Assembly: GCF_009669305.1 (NCBI RefSeq)
Contig: NZ_SADB01000020.1
Location: 18,222 to 82,221 of the forward strand
DNA length: 64,000 nucleotides
Source: Ancylomarina sp. 16SWW S1-10-2
GTDB taxonomy: Bacteria > Bacteroidota > Bacteroidia > Bacteroidales > Marinifilaceae
Direction: 5' to 3'
Shown here in pieces: positions 1 through 9,696 of this stretch. The notes below the pieces were generated by a model, which did no database searches, was not told the DNA's origin, and saw nothing but the letters and a program-made list of their open reading frames with translations. Both the position numbers and the translations under genes were made by a program. Within the stretch, counting starts at the first letter, position 1; every line of letters begins with the position of its first letter.

Positions 1-3000
1 ACACGGTGCTTATTTTTTCTCAAATCATCTATCGTTCGTTCAAAAACCTTAAGCTTAGAGCTACTCAAAGTCGATTGCTTCTGAGCCAATTTAGGATGAC
101 AGCAAGCTTGACGTAATTTCGTTATTCCCGCCAATATTTTTATGTGTTTACCAACCTTATCATCCTCATCAGGATTCTCAATATCATCGATAGCCTGTAA
201 TCTTAAAGCTTCATAAAAATCTCGTTCATCATCGCTAAAATCTACATTTAAGATAATTTCTGTTTTTTCAGGTAAATCATCGAGTACTTGCCTTTTGGTT
301 CGGCGAAGTATAAAAGGTGTTATCAATTTTTTCAGATGATTCATTTTTTGTTGCTCATCCTCTACCGATGTGGCTACAATATATTTATCAGAAAAGTCTT
401 TTAAAGAACCCAGAAAACCAGGGTTTATAAATTGAAAAAGACTCCACAACTCACCCAAATGATTTTGAATTGGCGTACCTGTCGCAATAATTTTAAAGCC
501 AGCATTAAGACCAGTGACAGCTTTGTATCGCTTTGTCGTATTATTCTTTATGGCATGAGCTTCGTCGAGCACAAGTGTTTGCCATTTTTTAGCCTTTACC
601 TCTTTCGATCTCGAAACCAGCAAACCATAACTAATAATCGGCACATCAAAAGGACCAAAATCAGCTAGATTAAAACCCTTATTCAAGTCATAAATCAAAA
701 CAGGATTCAGTGTAGGAGCAAACTTCTTAATTTCATTTCTCCAATTACCACAAACCGAAGCCGGCGCCACCACCAATGCCGCACCTTTAGTCGCTCGCTG
801 TAATAAAACAGTAATAATTTGAATGGTTTTACCCAATCCCATATCATCAGCCAAGCAAGCTCCTACTCCCCAATGAGCCAATTTTGCCATCCACTGAAAT
901 CCCTCTTGCTGATAAGGACGTAATTCGGCATCCAAGGTTTCGGGAAGTTTAGGTGTAAACTTATGCATTTCTTGGATCTTGTTTCTCTGCTCTTCCCAAT
1001 GACTATCGCCACTTAAGGTATGTGCTTGATTTTCGAAATCGGAAAGCGAGGACAAAGCCAACGGATGTACCAATAACTCATCGGAACCAGTAACCGAAAA
1101 AGCGTTTAGTTTTTGTAGATGCTTTTTAAACTCCTTCGTCATTTCAATAAAACGCCCATCATCGAGCTTTATAAAACGATTTTCGGAATTTTTATTTAGC
1201 TCTAATAACTTTTGAAGACTCAAACTTAAATCTGAATTAATGGCAACTTCACCTTCGTAACTAAACCAATTATTATTTTTTCTGATCTTTAAATTTAAAC
1301 CCGCAAAACTAGCAGTTCCCTTCACTAATTTTAGTTTTATCCCCTCTGGCCATTCCACTTTAACATTTGCATTCCTTAATTCAGAAAGTAAATCCAAACA
1401 GTCGTGTGGTTCATCAAAATCTAGGCTTCCAAACCCTTCATTCCAAACAAATAAACTATCGCATGTATTAGCAATATTAAGGCTTAAGCTAATTTCATCG
1501 GCAAAATTCCTTCGGGTTTGATGCTTTTCACCTTCTATAAGTTCAATAAGATTCGTTCGTCCTTCGCCAGGAATAAAGCAGGTTGTATTTTTCCCCAAAG
1601 GTTTAACCAACAACTTAACCCTTAATCCTAATCCATTTGGCACCATCTGAACAAAAGGCTGAGAATCTGGTTCTACAAAAGGAATGTTATTCTGTATAAA
1701 ATCAGAGTTAATAGTTATAACTGAACTGATCTTTTTAATGACTTCTTCCAATAAAGGTTTTGCTGTAATTGGAACCTTTAACTGCCGTCCGTTTAGTGTT
1801 TTTGCAATCCGTTTTTGATCAAAATTAGGAGCAAACACAGTATATTTGGTTAAGCTTTCTTCCTTTATTTCTATCTGATCATTAAATAGTGCTTCTGGTA
1901 AATTTAGAACGTAGTTGCCACCTTCTTTCGTAACTTGTAACTCCAGTTCCTCTTTCTTCAGTTCAACCGTATAGTTAGGTTGTCCTAATTTATAAATATA
2001 AGGATGCCCACACAGGTCAGAAAAAGCTTCTTCGGTATCAAAATAATACTCATACCCTCTATAGCCCATCCGTTTTGTGATATGCTCAATAATTTTTTCA
2101 TCCTGTTTGGTACTAAAACTTAGAGCTGTTTCTTTTAATCGCTTAAACGATATGGGCTTTCCTTTCGACCAATTGCCTGTTTTACCCAAGCTTTGCTCCA
2201 GAGCTTTAATATCAAAGTAGTTAAAGTTTACCTCCCAAACCAAACGACGATTTATACTGGGTTTCTTCTTTTTATTTTCGAAAATATGATTTAGGGCAAG
2301 TAAGGATTTTTCCCAAGGCTCTTGTATTACAATTTCACTAATAATCGGGATTATCCATTTTTGTGACTTAACAGGATGCTTCTTGTCTATTTTCGACAAA
2401 ATATAATCGAGTTCAGCAACAAACCAATGATACTTATTTCTTTGAGCTAGATCTCTCAATTCTAAAATCTCAGAATGGAAACTCTTGACTTTTTCGTTAT
2501 CAGCAATATAGAGAGACAAAAAGGCAAAGAAACGAACTAGAGGCAGTGGATGATTACAGTATGCCGTAACATCGGTCAACCGACCTTTGCAATCAAGAAT
2601 CTTCACTAAGCCTTGAATAGGCAAAGCGATCTCTGCCCAGATGCTCGATTTTTGAAGACTCACATAATTATTCACGAAAGGACGAAGGTTCCTTATATCT
2701 GGATTTGCTTGAGTTATTCTCGATAATATATAGAGTAAACCTTCTAATTTTGGACTAAACTTCTTTTTGCTTTTTGCTTCGACCTGATAAATTTCCATAA
2801 AATGAAGACTCTCAGCACAAATTTGATCCTTTTCTCCTGAGATCAATTTTTTAAAAGATAAGAAGGCAGGATACAAAGAAATAAATTCATCGCCCAAAGA
2901 ATTAGCTTGAAACAAATTTATCAATACTAAAGCTTCACTCAATTCTTTACGAGAATTTTCATGAAAATCATCCAATTCAGGTATTGGAGATAAATTTCGC

Positions 3001-3560
3001 AAAATAAACGTCCCATACAATTGGGCAAACAATGGAATATAACTCTTAAAACAAGCTAAAGCTCCGGAAATTTTATCCTTAAGGATATAAATTAATAACT
3101 TCTCTGGAATAATATTTTTGATCTTCTCAAAATCTCTTTTTAGAAATTCGTCGAATTTTTTAAAATTGTGCGTGTAAACTAGATATCTAAAATGACGACA
3201 GATTACATCAACATCATCAATGAAAGAATAATAACGGCGCTGTGTAACAATGTCATTAAAAATATTGAAAAACATTCGATTATCTAAAACACTAGCTTCA
3301 ATTAAAACATCATCAATTATATCTTTTTTTAAACTATAAAAAGAATTAGAAGATCGTTCAATAATTCCTAAATGAACTAAATCTTTTAAGACAGCTTTCT
3401 GTTTATATGCAGGAAGTTTAGATAATGCATTACAATATAAGAATGAATTACTCAGTTCATTAGCCATAGTTGGACAACCATAAATAGCTAAAATTAGAAG
3501 CATCTCTTGTTGCTCCTCGCTTAAATTCTGATAACTACCAATTAGTCCTACATTTGTCAT
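1..3560 (-). CDS. SNF2-family helicase/ATPase, partial (C-terminus beyond the window)
   Basis: A continuous reading frame of 1186 codons runs from an ATG at 3560 off the left edge. The last third carries the SNF2 ATPase lobe: Walker A ADDMGLGKT (Lys about residue 911), a DEAH box VLDEAHA (Asp about 999), IATGTPIQN, FILRRTK and KLRQACCHP. The sequence stops just before the second (HelicC) lobe, which should lie to the left. The preceding ~850 residues are helical, lack motifs I recognise, and probably include the region usually found ahead of bacterial SNF2 domains. Such proteins are ATP-driven DNA translocases of uncertain role in bacteria. A TAATTTTG-like -7 box reads on the minus strand at 3580-3587, 20 bases before the start. 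The N-terminal extension is unusually long. Confidence 0.9.
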   Translation of the reverse strand, partial: MTNVGLIGSYQNLSEEQQEMLLILAIYGCPTMANELSNSFLYCNALSKLPAYKQKAVLKDLVHLGIIERSSNSFYSLKKDIIDDVLIEASVLDNRMFFNIFNDIVTQRRYYSFIDDVDVICRHFRYLVYTHNFKKFDEFLKRDFEKIKNIIPEKLLIYILKDKISGALACFKSYIPLFAQLYGTFILRNLSPIPELDDFHENSRKELSEALVLINLFQANSLGDEFISLYPAFLSFKKLISGEKDQICAESLHFMEIYQVEAKSKKKFSPKLEGLLYILSRITQANPDIRNLRPFVNNYVSLQKSSIWAEIALPIQGLVKILDCKGRLTDVTAYCNHPLPLVRFFAFLSLYIADNEKVKSFHSEILELRDLAQRNKYHWFVAELDYILSKIDKKHPVKSQKWIIPIISEIVIQEPWEKSLLALNHIFENKKKKPSINRRLVWEVNFNYFDIKALEQSLGKTGNWSKGKPISFKRLKETALSFSTKQDEKIIEHITKRMGYRGYEYYFDTEEAFSDLCGHPYIYKLGQPNYTVELKKEELELQVTKEGGNYVLNLPEALFNDQIEIKEESLTKYTVFAPNFDQKRIAKTLNGRQLKVPITAKPLLEEVIKKISSVITINSDFIQNNIPFVEPDSQPFVQMVPNGLGLRVKLLVKPLGKNTTCFIPGEGRTNLIELIEGEKHQTRRNFADEISLSLNIANTCDSLFVWNEGFGSLDFDEPHDCLDLLSELRNANVKVEWPEGIKLKLVKGTASFAGLNLKIRKNNNWFSYEGEVAINSDLSLSLQKLLELNKNSENRFIKLDDGRFIEMTKEFKKHLQKLNAFSVTGSDELLVHPLALSSLSDFENQAHTLSGDSHWEEQRNKIQEMHKFTPKLPETLDAELRPYQQEGFQWMAKLAHWGVGACLADDMGLGKTIQIITVLLQRATKGAALVVAPASVCGNWRNEIKKFAPTLNPVLIYDLNKGFNLADFGPFDVPIISYGLLVSRSKEVKAKKWQTLVLDEAHAIKNNTTKRYKAVTGLNAGFKIIATGTPIQNHLGELWSLFQFINPGFLGSLKDFSDKYIVATSVEDEQQKMNHLKKLITPFILRRTKRQVLDDLPEKTEIILNVDFSDDERDFYEALRLQAIDDIENPDEDDKVGKHIKILAGITKLRQACCHPKLAQKQSTLSSSKLKVFERTIDDLRKNKHR

Positions 3561-3606
3561 ACTTCATTCATATTACAAGCAAAATTACCACTCTAATTCA
3601 GTTCTA

Positions 3607-3852
3607 TTAACGATATTTTTGACACAAAGGGCGCATCATATCTTCTAAACCATTCAGTTTAATTTCATAAACCACACCTAACATTTCACCTAACTTCCCA
3701 GCAGGAAAACCTTTTTGATGATACCATACAATATAACGTTCTGGTAAATCTAATATATACCAACCTTTATATTTACCATAGGGCATACGCATTTGTATAA
3801 TTTTAACAAGTTCATCACCATTAGAGAAAACATTTGGAGCATCTACTGTCAT
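3607..3852 (-). CDS. DUF3820 family small protein
   Basis: This 81-residue protein has the DUF3820 pattern: MPYGKYKG near residue 23, then LDLPERYIVWYHQKGFP and a leucine-rich tail. Pfam names the family a putative quorum-sensing-regulated virulence factor, but no biochemical role is firmly established and I do not infer one here. It has no signal peptide or membrane segment, so it is probably cytosolic. It lies 46 bases upstream of the large SNF2 helicase on the same strand, so the two may be cotranscribed. The family call rests on the GKYKG and DLPxxYIxW motifs. Confidence 0.75.
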   Translation of the reverse strand: MTVDAPNVFSNGDELVKIIQMRMPYGKYKGWYILDLPERYIVWYHQKGFPAGKLGEMLGVVYEIKLNGLEDMMRPLCQKYR

Positions 3853-3904
3853 ATTTATTTCAATTAATTATTTTCAATAGTTAATGATTATCAATTCTAA
3901 AATT

Positions 3905-4096
3905 CAACCTAAAGTAGCAAATAAAAAAGAGAGAAGAAAGCAAAAAAGTACAATTACAATCGTACTCTTCACGCCTTATTTTAATCACCTTAAAGCAAAC
4001 TCTGCTTTTTCTCCTTTTTACTTTAATCACGCATAATGCGGACTTTCGTTTTTTACTTTTTCCCTTTATCCTTTTCTTCCTTTAAACTTGAATTCT
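3905..4096. repeat. pyrimidine-rich intergenic sequence, copy 1
   Basis: The spacer between the DUF3820 gene and mnmA is strongly T/C-rich on the plus strand. It contains CTTTAATCACGC followed by GCGGAC and TCGTTTT (about 4020-4055), then CTTTATCC and TTTAAACTTGAATT (4080-4094). Nearly the same words recur in the rfb region at about 59690-59712 and 60028-60120. No reading frame or terminator is evident in it. Confidence 0.5.
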
Positions 4097-5188
4097 CTAT
4101 TCAGCAAAACCGCCACCAATTAGCTTATCACCTATATAAAAAGCCACAGGTTGCCCTGGAGCAATTGCCCAAGCAGGATTTTCAAGCTCAACTTGCAATA
4201 AGCTGTCATTAATAAGAGTCAGTTTGGAATAACCTTCCGGATTCAGACCATAACCTCTAACAATAGTTGTTATTTTGAGGCTGTTAATATCTTCTTTATT
4301 ATTCAGATAATAGTCGCTTACCGTAAAATTCTTTCGATTTAGCTGATCTCTATTTTCAATAATTAGGGTATTATTCTCAGCATCAATTCGACTCACCATC
4401 AGTCCTGTTTTTTCCTTCAACTCTAAACCTCTTTTCTGCCCAATGGTATAATAAGGATAACCTTCGTGCCAACCTAATTCCTTGCCATTAACATCAACAA
4501 TCTTCCCCTTTCCTATCTTTTTATCAAGATCCTTAATTTCTTTTTTGAGAAAATCTCTATAATCCATTCCATCTAGAAAACAGATACCCATACTTTCTTT
4601 CTTTGAAGCAACACTCTTATGACCAAACTTGGTTGCTATTTCACGAACTTCGGGTTTAGTATACGTACCCAAAGGAGTTAATGTACGCGATAAAATCTCT
4701 TGATTAAGATTCCACAGGAAATAAGATTGATCTTTCACAGGATCATTTCCTTTATGCATATAAAAAACGCCTTCTTCCTCAAGTATTTGAATATAATGCC
4801 CCGTTGCAATATACTCAGCTCCTAGTTGATTGGCTTTATCTAAAAGCAAACGCCATTTTATATTTGGATTACAATGAATACAAGGACTAGGAGTACGGCC
4901 TTTTAAATATTCCTGGAGAAACTGACCAATAACAACATCCTTAAACTCATTACGAGCATCAATAACATGGTGTTCTATGGAAAGTTTCTTAGCTAATTGC
5001 TGAGCATCAACAATAAAGTGTGGCAATTCTTCATTATTTGAATCCTCATTGGGAGAATCCCAAAACCATAAAGAAACGCCAATAACTTCATACCCTTTCT
5101 CCTTAAGCAATATAGCTGTCACAGACGAATCTGTTCCACCACTCATTCCCAACACCACCTTATTCTTATCTCTACAACTCATTGCCAT
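4097..5188 (-). CDS. mnmA: tRNA-specific 2-thiouridylase MnmA
   Basis: The 363-residue protein matches MnmA, which transfers sulfur to C2 of uridine 34 in Lys, Glu and Gln tRNAs using ATP. The PP-loop SGGTDSS is at residues 16-22, the first cysteine region PSPCIHCN at 101-107, and the second active-site cysteine in MGICFLDG at Cys203. ATGHY near 128 and YTIGQKRGL further on are also family hallmarks, and the C-terminal beta-barrel ends GQPVAFY. Length is normal. There are two possible starts (residue 1 or Met3) and the longer is given. It is transcribed leftwards with no close upstream partner, since the gene behind it diverges. Bacteroidota often carry more than one MnmA-like protein, so this may not be the only copy. 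Confidence 0.93.
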   Translation of the reverse strand: MAMSCRDKNKVVLGMSGGTDSSVTAILLKEKGYEVIGVSLWFWDSPNEDSNNEELPHFIVDAQQLAKKLSIEHHVIDARNEFKDVVIGQFLQEYLKGRTPSPCIHCNPNIKWRLLLDKANQLGAEYIATGHYIQILEEEGVFYMHKGNDPVKDQSYFLWNLNQEILSRTLTPLGTYTKPEVREIATKFGHKSVASKKESMGICFLDGMDYRDFLKKEIKDLDKKIGKGKIVDVNGKELGWHEGYPYYTIGQKRGLELKEKTGLMVSRIDAENNTLIIENRDQLNRKNFTVSDYYLNNKEDINSLKITTIVRGYGLNPEGYSKLTLINDSLLQVELENPAWAIAPGQPVAFYIGDKLIGGGFAE

Positions 5189-5363
5189 TTCTCAAAATTA
5201 TTTATCAGGCTACAAAACTAGAAAAAAAGCAAGAACCATATCTACAGATAAGCATTAATTCAAAAAATCTTCCAAAATACAACGATCATCGAAAAAACAA
5301 GAACATTAATCTTCATTTATATATATTTACAATTCTAACATAAATTCAAATAAAAACATAAAT

Positions 5364-7409
5364 ATGAACATTAACAAAACAAGTCAAACTGTAATTGGTT
5401 TGAGTATAGCACTCAGTATTCTATCCGGATGCACGCAAGAGAAAATAAAAGGACATGGTATCCTTAAAAAGGAAGATATGAATCTGGATGTAAAACCTGG
5501 TGTTGACTTTTTTGAATATGCTAATGGAAATTGGATGAAGAATACACCAATTCCAGCTGACAAAAGTCGTTATGGTGCCTTCGATATTTTAGGTGAGAAT
5601 GCAAACGAAGCTGTTCACAACCTTTTAGAAGAAGCCGCAAAAACTGAAAATGCTCCAGAAGAAAGTAATCTTAAGAAAATTCAAGATTTCTACGCAACAG
5701 CAATGAATGTAGAGAAAATCAACGAAATTGGTCTTAAGCCTTTATTACCTGAATTTGAAAAGATTTCTGCGATAAAAAATGCTACTGATTTGAGAAATGA
5801 ATTGATTCATCTTCATAAAATGGGTATAAGTGCTCTATTTAGTGCTGGTGTAGATCAAGACATGAAGAATACAACTGTTAACAGAATGTATCTTTCGGAA
5901 GATGGTCTATCTCTTTCAGATCGTGATTACTATACGGCAGACAATGAAACCAGTGCTAATATCAGAACCGAATTTGTAAAGCACGTGGCAAATATGTTTG
6001 AACTGATTGGTGACGACACTGTACTTGCAACAAAAAATGCAGAATCAATCATGAGATTTGAAACTCGCATGGCAGAAAAATTCAATACGCGTTTAGAGGA
6101 CCGAAACTATCCTGCCATGTATAATCCTAAAACTGTTGAGACTCTAGCTAAAGAATATCCAAACTTTGATTGGGCTACTTATTTCAACAAAATGGGTGCA
6201 GATATTAAGGAATATGTGATAACAAGCCACCCTCGATATATGAAGGAATTAAATTTGATGTTGAAGGATGAAAAAATAACTAATATCAAATTATACTTAA
6301 AATGGAAAATTTTAGACCAGTCGGCAAGTAAGTTATCTACCGAACTAGAAAAAGAACAATTTGCTTTTTACGGAACTATTTTAACTGGTGCTAAAGAGCA
6401 ACAACCACGTTGGAGACGTATGTCGAATGCTACAGGTTCTGTTCTAGGTGAAGCTGTTGGACAATTATACGTTGAAAAATATTTTCCACCAGAGGCTAAG
6501 CTTAGAATGGACAAATTGGTAGCAAACTTGAAAATTGCTTTACGCGGAAGAATCGAGAAGCTTAAGTGGATGAGCGAAGAAACAAGAACACAAGCATTGG
6601 CTAAACTTGATGCATTTGGTGTAAAAATTGGTTATCCTGATAAATGGGAAGATTACTCAAAACTAGAAGTATCTACCGACTCTTACATTCAAAATACATG
6701 GCGAGCTGCTCGTTTTGAAGTGGCTAAAAACATCGCTAAATTAGGTCAGCCTGTAGACACTGAGAAATGGGGCATGACACCACAAACGGTAAACGCTTAC
6801 TATCACCCATTATTAAATGAAGTTGTTTTTCCAGCAGCTATTCTTCAGCCTCCATTTTTCTATATGAATGGTGATGATGCTGTAAATTATGGCGCAATTG
6901 GTGTTGTTATTGGTCATGAAATGACACATGGCTTCGATAATTCAGGTCGTCGTTTTGATAAGGATGGTAACATGAAGGATTGGTGGACTAAGGAAGACAC
7001 CGAAAAATTTAATGATCGCACACAAAAATTAGTTGATCAATTCAATGGTTTCCAGGCATTCGATGATTTAAATGTTGATGGTAAATTAACTCTTGGAGAA
7101 AATATTGCCGATTATGGTGGACTTACCATTAGTTTAGAAGCTTACAAAACGAGCTTAAATGGCCAGCAACCCGAAGATATTGATGGCTTCAACAACATGC
7201 AACGTTTCTTCCTTTCTTATTCAAAGGTTTGGAGAGGTAGTGTGAGAGATAAGTACTTGAGAAAACTTATTAAAGAAGATGTACACTCTCCTGGAAAGTA
7301 CCGTGTAAATGGAGGTTTATTTAATATTCCTGAATTATACACAGCTTTTAATATTAACAAAACAGATCCTTTGTATCGTAACGAAGAACAAAGAGCTAAA
7401 ATCTGGTAA
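5364..7409 (+). CDS. M13 family metallopeptidase (neprilysin/PepO-like) lipoprotein
   Basis: A 681-residue secreted zinc endopeptidase. The N-terminus ends in a lipobox (ILSGC), so it is probably anchored in the envelope facing the periplasm. The M13 N-terminal domain starts with PGVDFFEYANGNWMKNTPIP. The catalytic zinc motif HEMTH lies at about 518-522 within VIGHEMTHGFD, and the third ligand is in LTLGENIADYGGL. The C-terminus ends EEQRAKIW; M13 proteins usually end in a short motif finishing with Trp. Length matches PepO homologues. It stands alone, with a strong terminator 25 bases downstream. It likely degrades oligopeptides; the substrate cannot be told from sequence. Confidence 0.93.
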   Translation: MNINKTSQTVIGLSIALSILSGCTQEKIKGHGILKKEDMNLDVKPGVDFFEYANGNWMKNTPIPADKSRYGAFDILGENANEAVHNLLEEAAKTENAPEESNLKKIQDFYATAMNVEKINEIGLKPLLPEFEKISAIKNATDLRNELIHLHKMGISALFSAGVDQDMKNTTVNRMYLSEDGLSLSDRDYYTADNETSANIRTEFVKHVANMFELIGDDTVLATKNAESIMRFETRMAEKFNTRLEDRNYPAMYNPKTVETLAKEYPNFDWATYFNKMGADIKEYVITSHPRYMKELNLMLKDEKITNIKLYLKWKILDQSASKLSTELEKEQFAFYGTILTGAKEQQPRWRRMSNATGSVLGEAVGQLYVEKYFPPEAKLRMDKLVANLKIALRGRIEKLKWMSEETRTQALAKLDAFGVKIGYPDKWEDYSKLEVSTDSYIQNTWRAARFEVAKNIAKLGQPVDTEKWGMTPQTVNAYYHPLLNEVVFPAAILQPPFFYMNGDDAVNYGAIGVVIGHEMTHGFDNSGRRFDKDGNMKDWWTKEDTEKFNDRTQKLVDQFNGFQAFDDLNVDGKLTLGENIADYGGLTISLEAYKTSLNGQQPEDIDGFNNMQRFFLSYSKVWRGSVRDKYLRKLIKEDVHSPGKYRVNGGLFNIPELYTAFNINKTDPLYRNEEQRAKIW

Positions 7410-7433
7410 GAGACTTAAAACCTTAAGCATATA

Positions 7434-7465
7434 AAAAAAGCGATGAATTAACTCATCGCTTTTTT
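7434..7465 (+). terminator. Rho-independent terminator after the M13 peptidase gene
   Basis: A perfect hairpin AAAGCGATGA / TCATCGCTTT with a 6-base loop is followed by a T run, 25 bases after the stop codon. Confidence 0.9.
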
Positions 7466-7604
7466 ACTTTTTATCCCAAAAATATCTTTTACAATTATTC
7501 AATTTATAGACAAGACAATTTAAGTCTAACATTTTCATTTAAAATAAGTTGAAAACATAAATCTTAAATTAAACTAAATTCTCATAGCTAATGTGAATCT
7601 CATA

Positions 7605-7634
7605 TTGTTTTATAAACTTTGTTTCTTATTTTTG
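7605..7634 (+). promoter_or_regulatory. Bacteroidota-type promoter for the LysM protein gene
   Basis: TTG at 7605-7607, a 19-base spacer and TATTTTTG at 7627-7634 fit the Bacteroidota sigma-factor consensus (TTTG, N19, TAnnTTTG). The expected transcription start lies about 40 bases before the ATG at 7680. Confidence 0.55.
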
Positions 7635-7679
7635 TTAATGTTTAGATAAAACACCAAAACTCTGAAAAATAATCAGTTA

Positions 7680-9641
7680 ATGAAATATTTTGTTCAAAAA
7701 ATCATCATACTTTTATTTCTTTCTATCGTTATTATCGATGCTCATGCTCAAACTAATGAAATTATTCGTTCTAACGAAAAAATTATAGTAGCAGGTAAAT
7801 TTTACTATTTACATATCGTTAGAGAGAAACAAACCCTGTTTTCGATATGTAAAGCCTATAAGGTTGACATAAAAGAGGTCATGGAAATCAACCGCAAGAA
7901 AAATTACAACTTGGATTTAAATGAAATTCTGAGAATCCCTTTCGTAAAATCAACTCATATTAACGTAAGTAATAAAACTACAAAAGAGAACGTTTCAAAC
8001 TATTTCTACCACGTTATTCAGAAAGGCAATACGCTATACTCCTTATCGAAGCAGTTCAATCAGAGCATTGAAAATATAAAAGCTGACAACCCTGAAATTG
8101 GTGAAAACGGAAAACTTACCATCGGAACTATTATTAAGATCCAGAAAAACGACAACAGTCAGATAGATGAAAAGCAACAAAATACTTACACAGTAAAAGC
8201 AAATGATTCAGAAGCTGATATTCTAAGTAAATTCAATATTAAACGTAGAACATTTCGTAAACTAAATCGTCACATCCGTTCTTTCAGAAAAATTGCTCCA
8301 GGAACTATTGTGAATTTGCCAAAGAATGCGAAACAATTAAAACCAATTAAAAGCGTAGTTACTGAACCTATTATCGAAAAGGAACATGTAACAAATTATG
8401 ATCAAATTTTCAAAGAATACACTAGAGACACAATAGTTAAATCTGAAATTAACATTGCTCTATTTTTGCCACTTTATGCCGCCCTGAGCGATTCTTTAAA
8501 TTGGGAATATACTTATCAAGATACACTTAGAATAATGACTCGTAAGGAGCCAGAAACAACCTACCCAAAATCAAGAGATTTTATTAGGTTATATCAAGGT
8601 GTGTTGTTAGCTGTTGAAGATCTTAAGAAACAGGGGTTAGATGTAAATTTACATGTTTTTGATACAGAAAAGAAACAATCAACGGTAAGGAAAACATTAG
8701 AAAAATTGGGAACACAAAAGTTGGATTTAATTTTAGGTCCTGTTTATTCTAATACCTTTGAATTGGTTGCCGAATATGCACTAGCAAATCAAATTCCTAT
8801 TGTATCACCCTTATCTTCTAAAAATAAAGAACTTCACAATAACCCTTTTGTTTTTCAATTAAATACTTCAATTCAATCATTATGTGATAATATTTTCAAT
8901 CACATTATGTCTGACAAGGAAAATAAAAATATTATAATTGTTCACAGTAAAAACTATAAAACACTAGAAGAATACCAATTGGTTTCAGACATTGAACAGC
9001 AATTGTTTGATGGAGGTAAATATTGGCAATATTCTAACTTAAACTATAGCAAAATCTCATTTGAAGATTATGGAAACCTTGGTTTAGAATATCTTTTAAG
9101 TAAAACTCAAGAAAACATTATTATTATTCCATCATCAAAGCCTTCGGTTGTAGAAAGTTTTTTAACGAATCTTAAAATTCTTAGTAAATCATACCCTATA
9201 AAACTAATAGGATTCCCTTCATGGCAACGTTATAATAGTATGGATCCTAGTAATCTATTCGAATTAAACACACAAATTCTATCTCCATATTTCATTGATT
9301 ACAACTCCGAAGATGTTATTCGATTTGTTGATCGTTTTAGATATGAATTTAGTTGTGAACCTAATGACTATTCGTTTAGAGCTTACGATTTTACGATTTA
9401 TTTCACGACTTCAATAAAACGCTATGGCATTCAATTCTTCGACCACTTAAGTGAAATTAAAGATATTGATTTACTACAATCAAACTTTAATATTGAAAGC
9501 GTTAATGCATGGGGCGGCTTTGAAAATAGAGGTCTTCATATAATTAATTACACTAAAGATTTTGAGATTAAAGCTCAAAAATATGAACCAGTTATTGAAG
9601 CTCATCAGCATATTGAAACAACGAAGGAGATTGGAAATTAA
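7680..9641 (+). CDS. LysM-domain protein with periplasmic-binding-protein-like (receptor) domain
   Basis: A 653-residue exported protein with signal peptide (cleavage after about AHAQ, residue 24). Up to three LysM-like peptidoglycan-binding modules follow: about 40-85 (YYLHIVREKQTLFSICKAYKV), 108-155 (FYHVIQKGNTLYSLSKQFNQ) and a weaker one near 168-215. From about residue 255 the sequence becomes a type I periplasmic-binding fold (INIALFLPLYAAL, LILGPVYSN, IPIVSPLSSKN). The architecture is familiar in Bacteroidota, where it is annotated as LysM or receptor-family ligand-binding protein. It is probably bound to peptidoglycan, but its ligand is unknown. It is monocistronic, with its own promoter and a terminator just after the stop. 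Confidence 0.85.
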   Translation: MKYFVQKIIILLFLSIVIIDAHAQTNEIIRSNEKIIVAGKFYYLHIVREKQTLFSICKAYKVDIKEVMEINRKKNYNLDLNEILRIPFVKSTHINVSNKTTKENVSNYFYHVIQKGNTLYSLSKQFNQSIENIKADNPEIGENGKLTIGTIIKIQKNDNSQIDEKQQNTYTVKANDSEADILSKFNIKRRTFRKLNRHIRSFRKIAPGTIVNLPKNAKQLKPIKSVVTEPIIEKEHVTNYDQIFKEYTRDTIVKSEINIALFLPLYAALSDSLNWEYTYQDTLRIMTRKEPETTYPKSRDFIRLYQGVLLAVEDLKKQGLDVNLHVFDTEKKQSTVRKTLEKLGTQKLDLILGPVYSNTFELVAEYALANQIPIVSPLSSKNKELHNNPFVFQLNTSIQSLCDNIFNHIMSDKENKNIIIVHSKNYKTLEEYQLVSDIEQQLFDGGKYWQYSNLNYSKISFEDYGNLGLEYLLSKTQENIIIIPSSKPSVVESFLTNLKILSKSYPIKLIGFPSWQRYNSMDPSNLFELNTQILSPYFIDYNSEDVIRFVDRFRYEFSCEPNDYSFRAYDFTIYFTTSIKRYGIQFFDHLSEIKDIDLLQSNFNIESVNAWGGFENRGLHIINYTKDFEIKAQKYEPVIEAHQHIETTKEIGN

Positions 9642-9667
9642 TAATTACAGAAAAATATATAGAATAA

Positions 9668-9696
9668 AAGGCTACCAAATTGGTAGCCTTTATATT
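9668..9696. terminator. Bidirectional terminator between the LysM gene and luxS
   Basis: The hairpin AAGGCTACCA / TGGTAGCCTT with a 3-base loop has A-rich sequence on one side and T-rich on the other. It sits between two convergent genes and can end transcription from both. Confidence 0.85.

Noticed and set aside
432-668. A 78-codon plus-strand frame at the left end
   Set aside because: It is antisense to the ATPase domain of the SNF2 gene, including the DEAH region.
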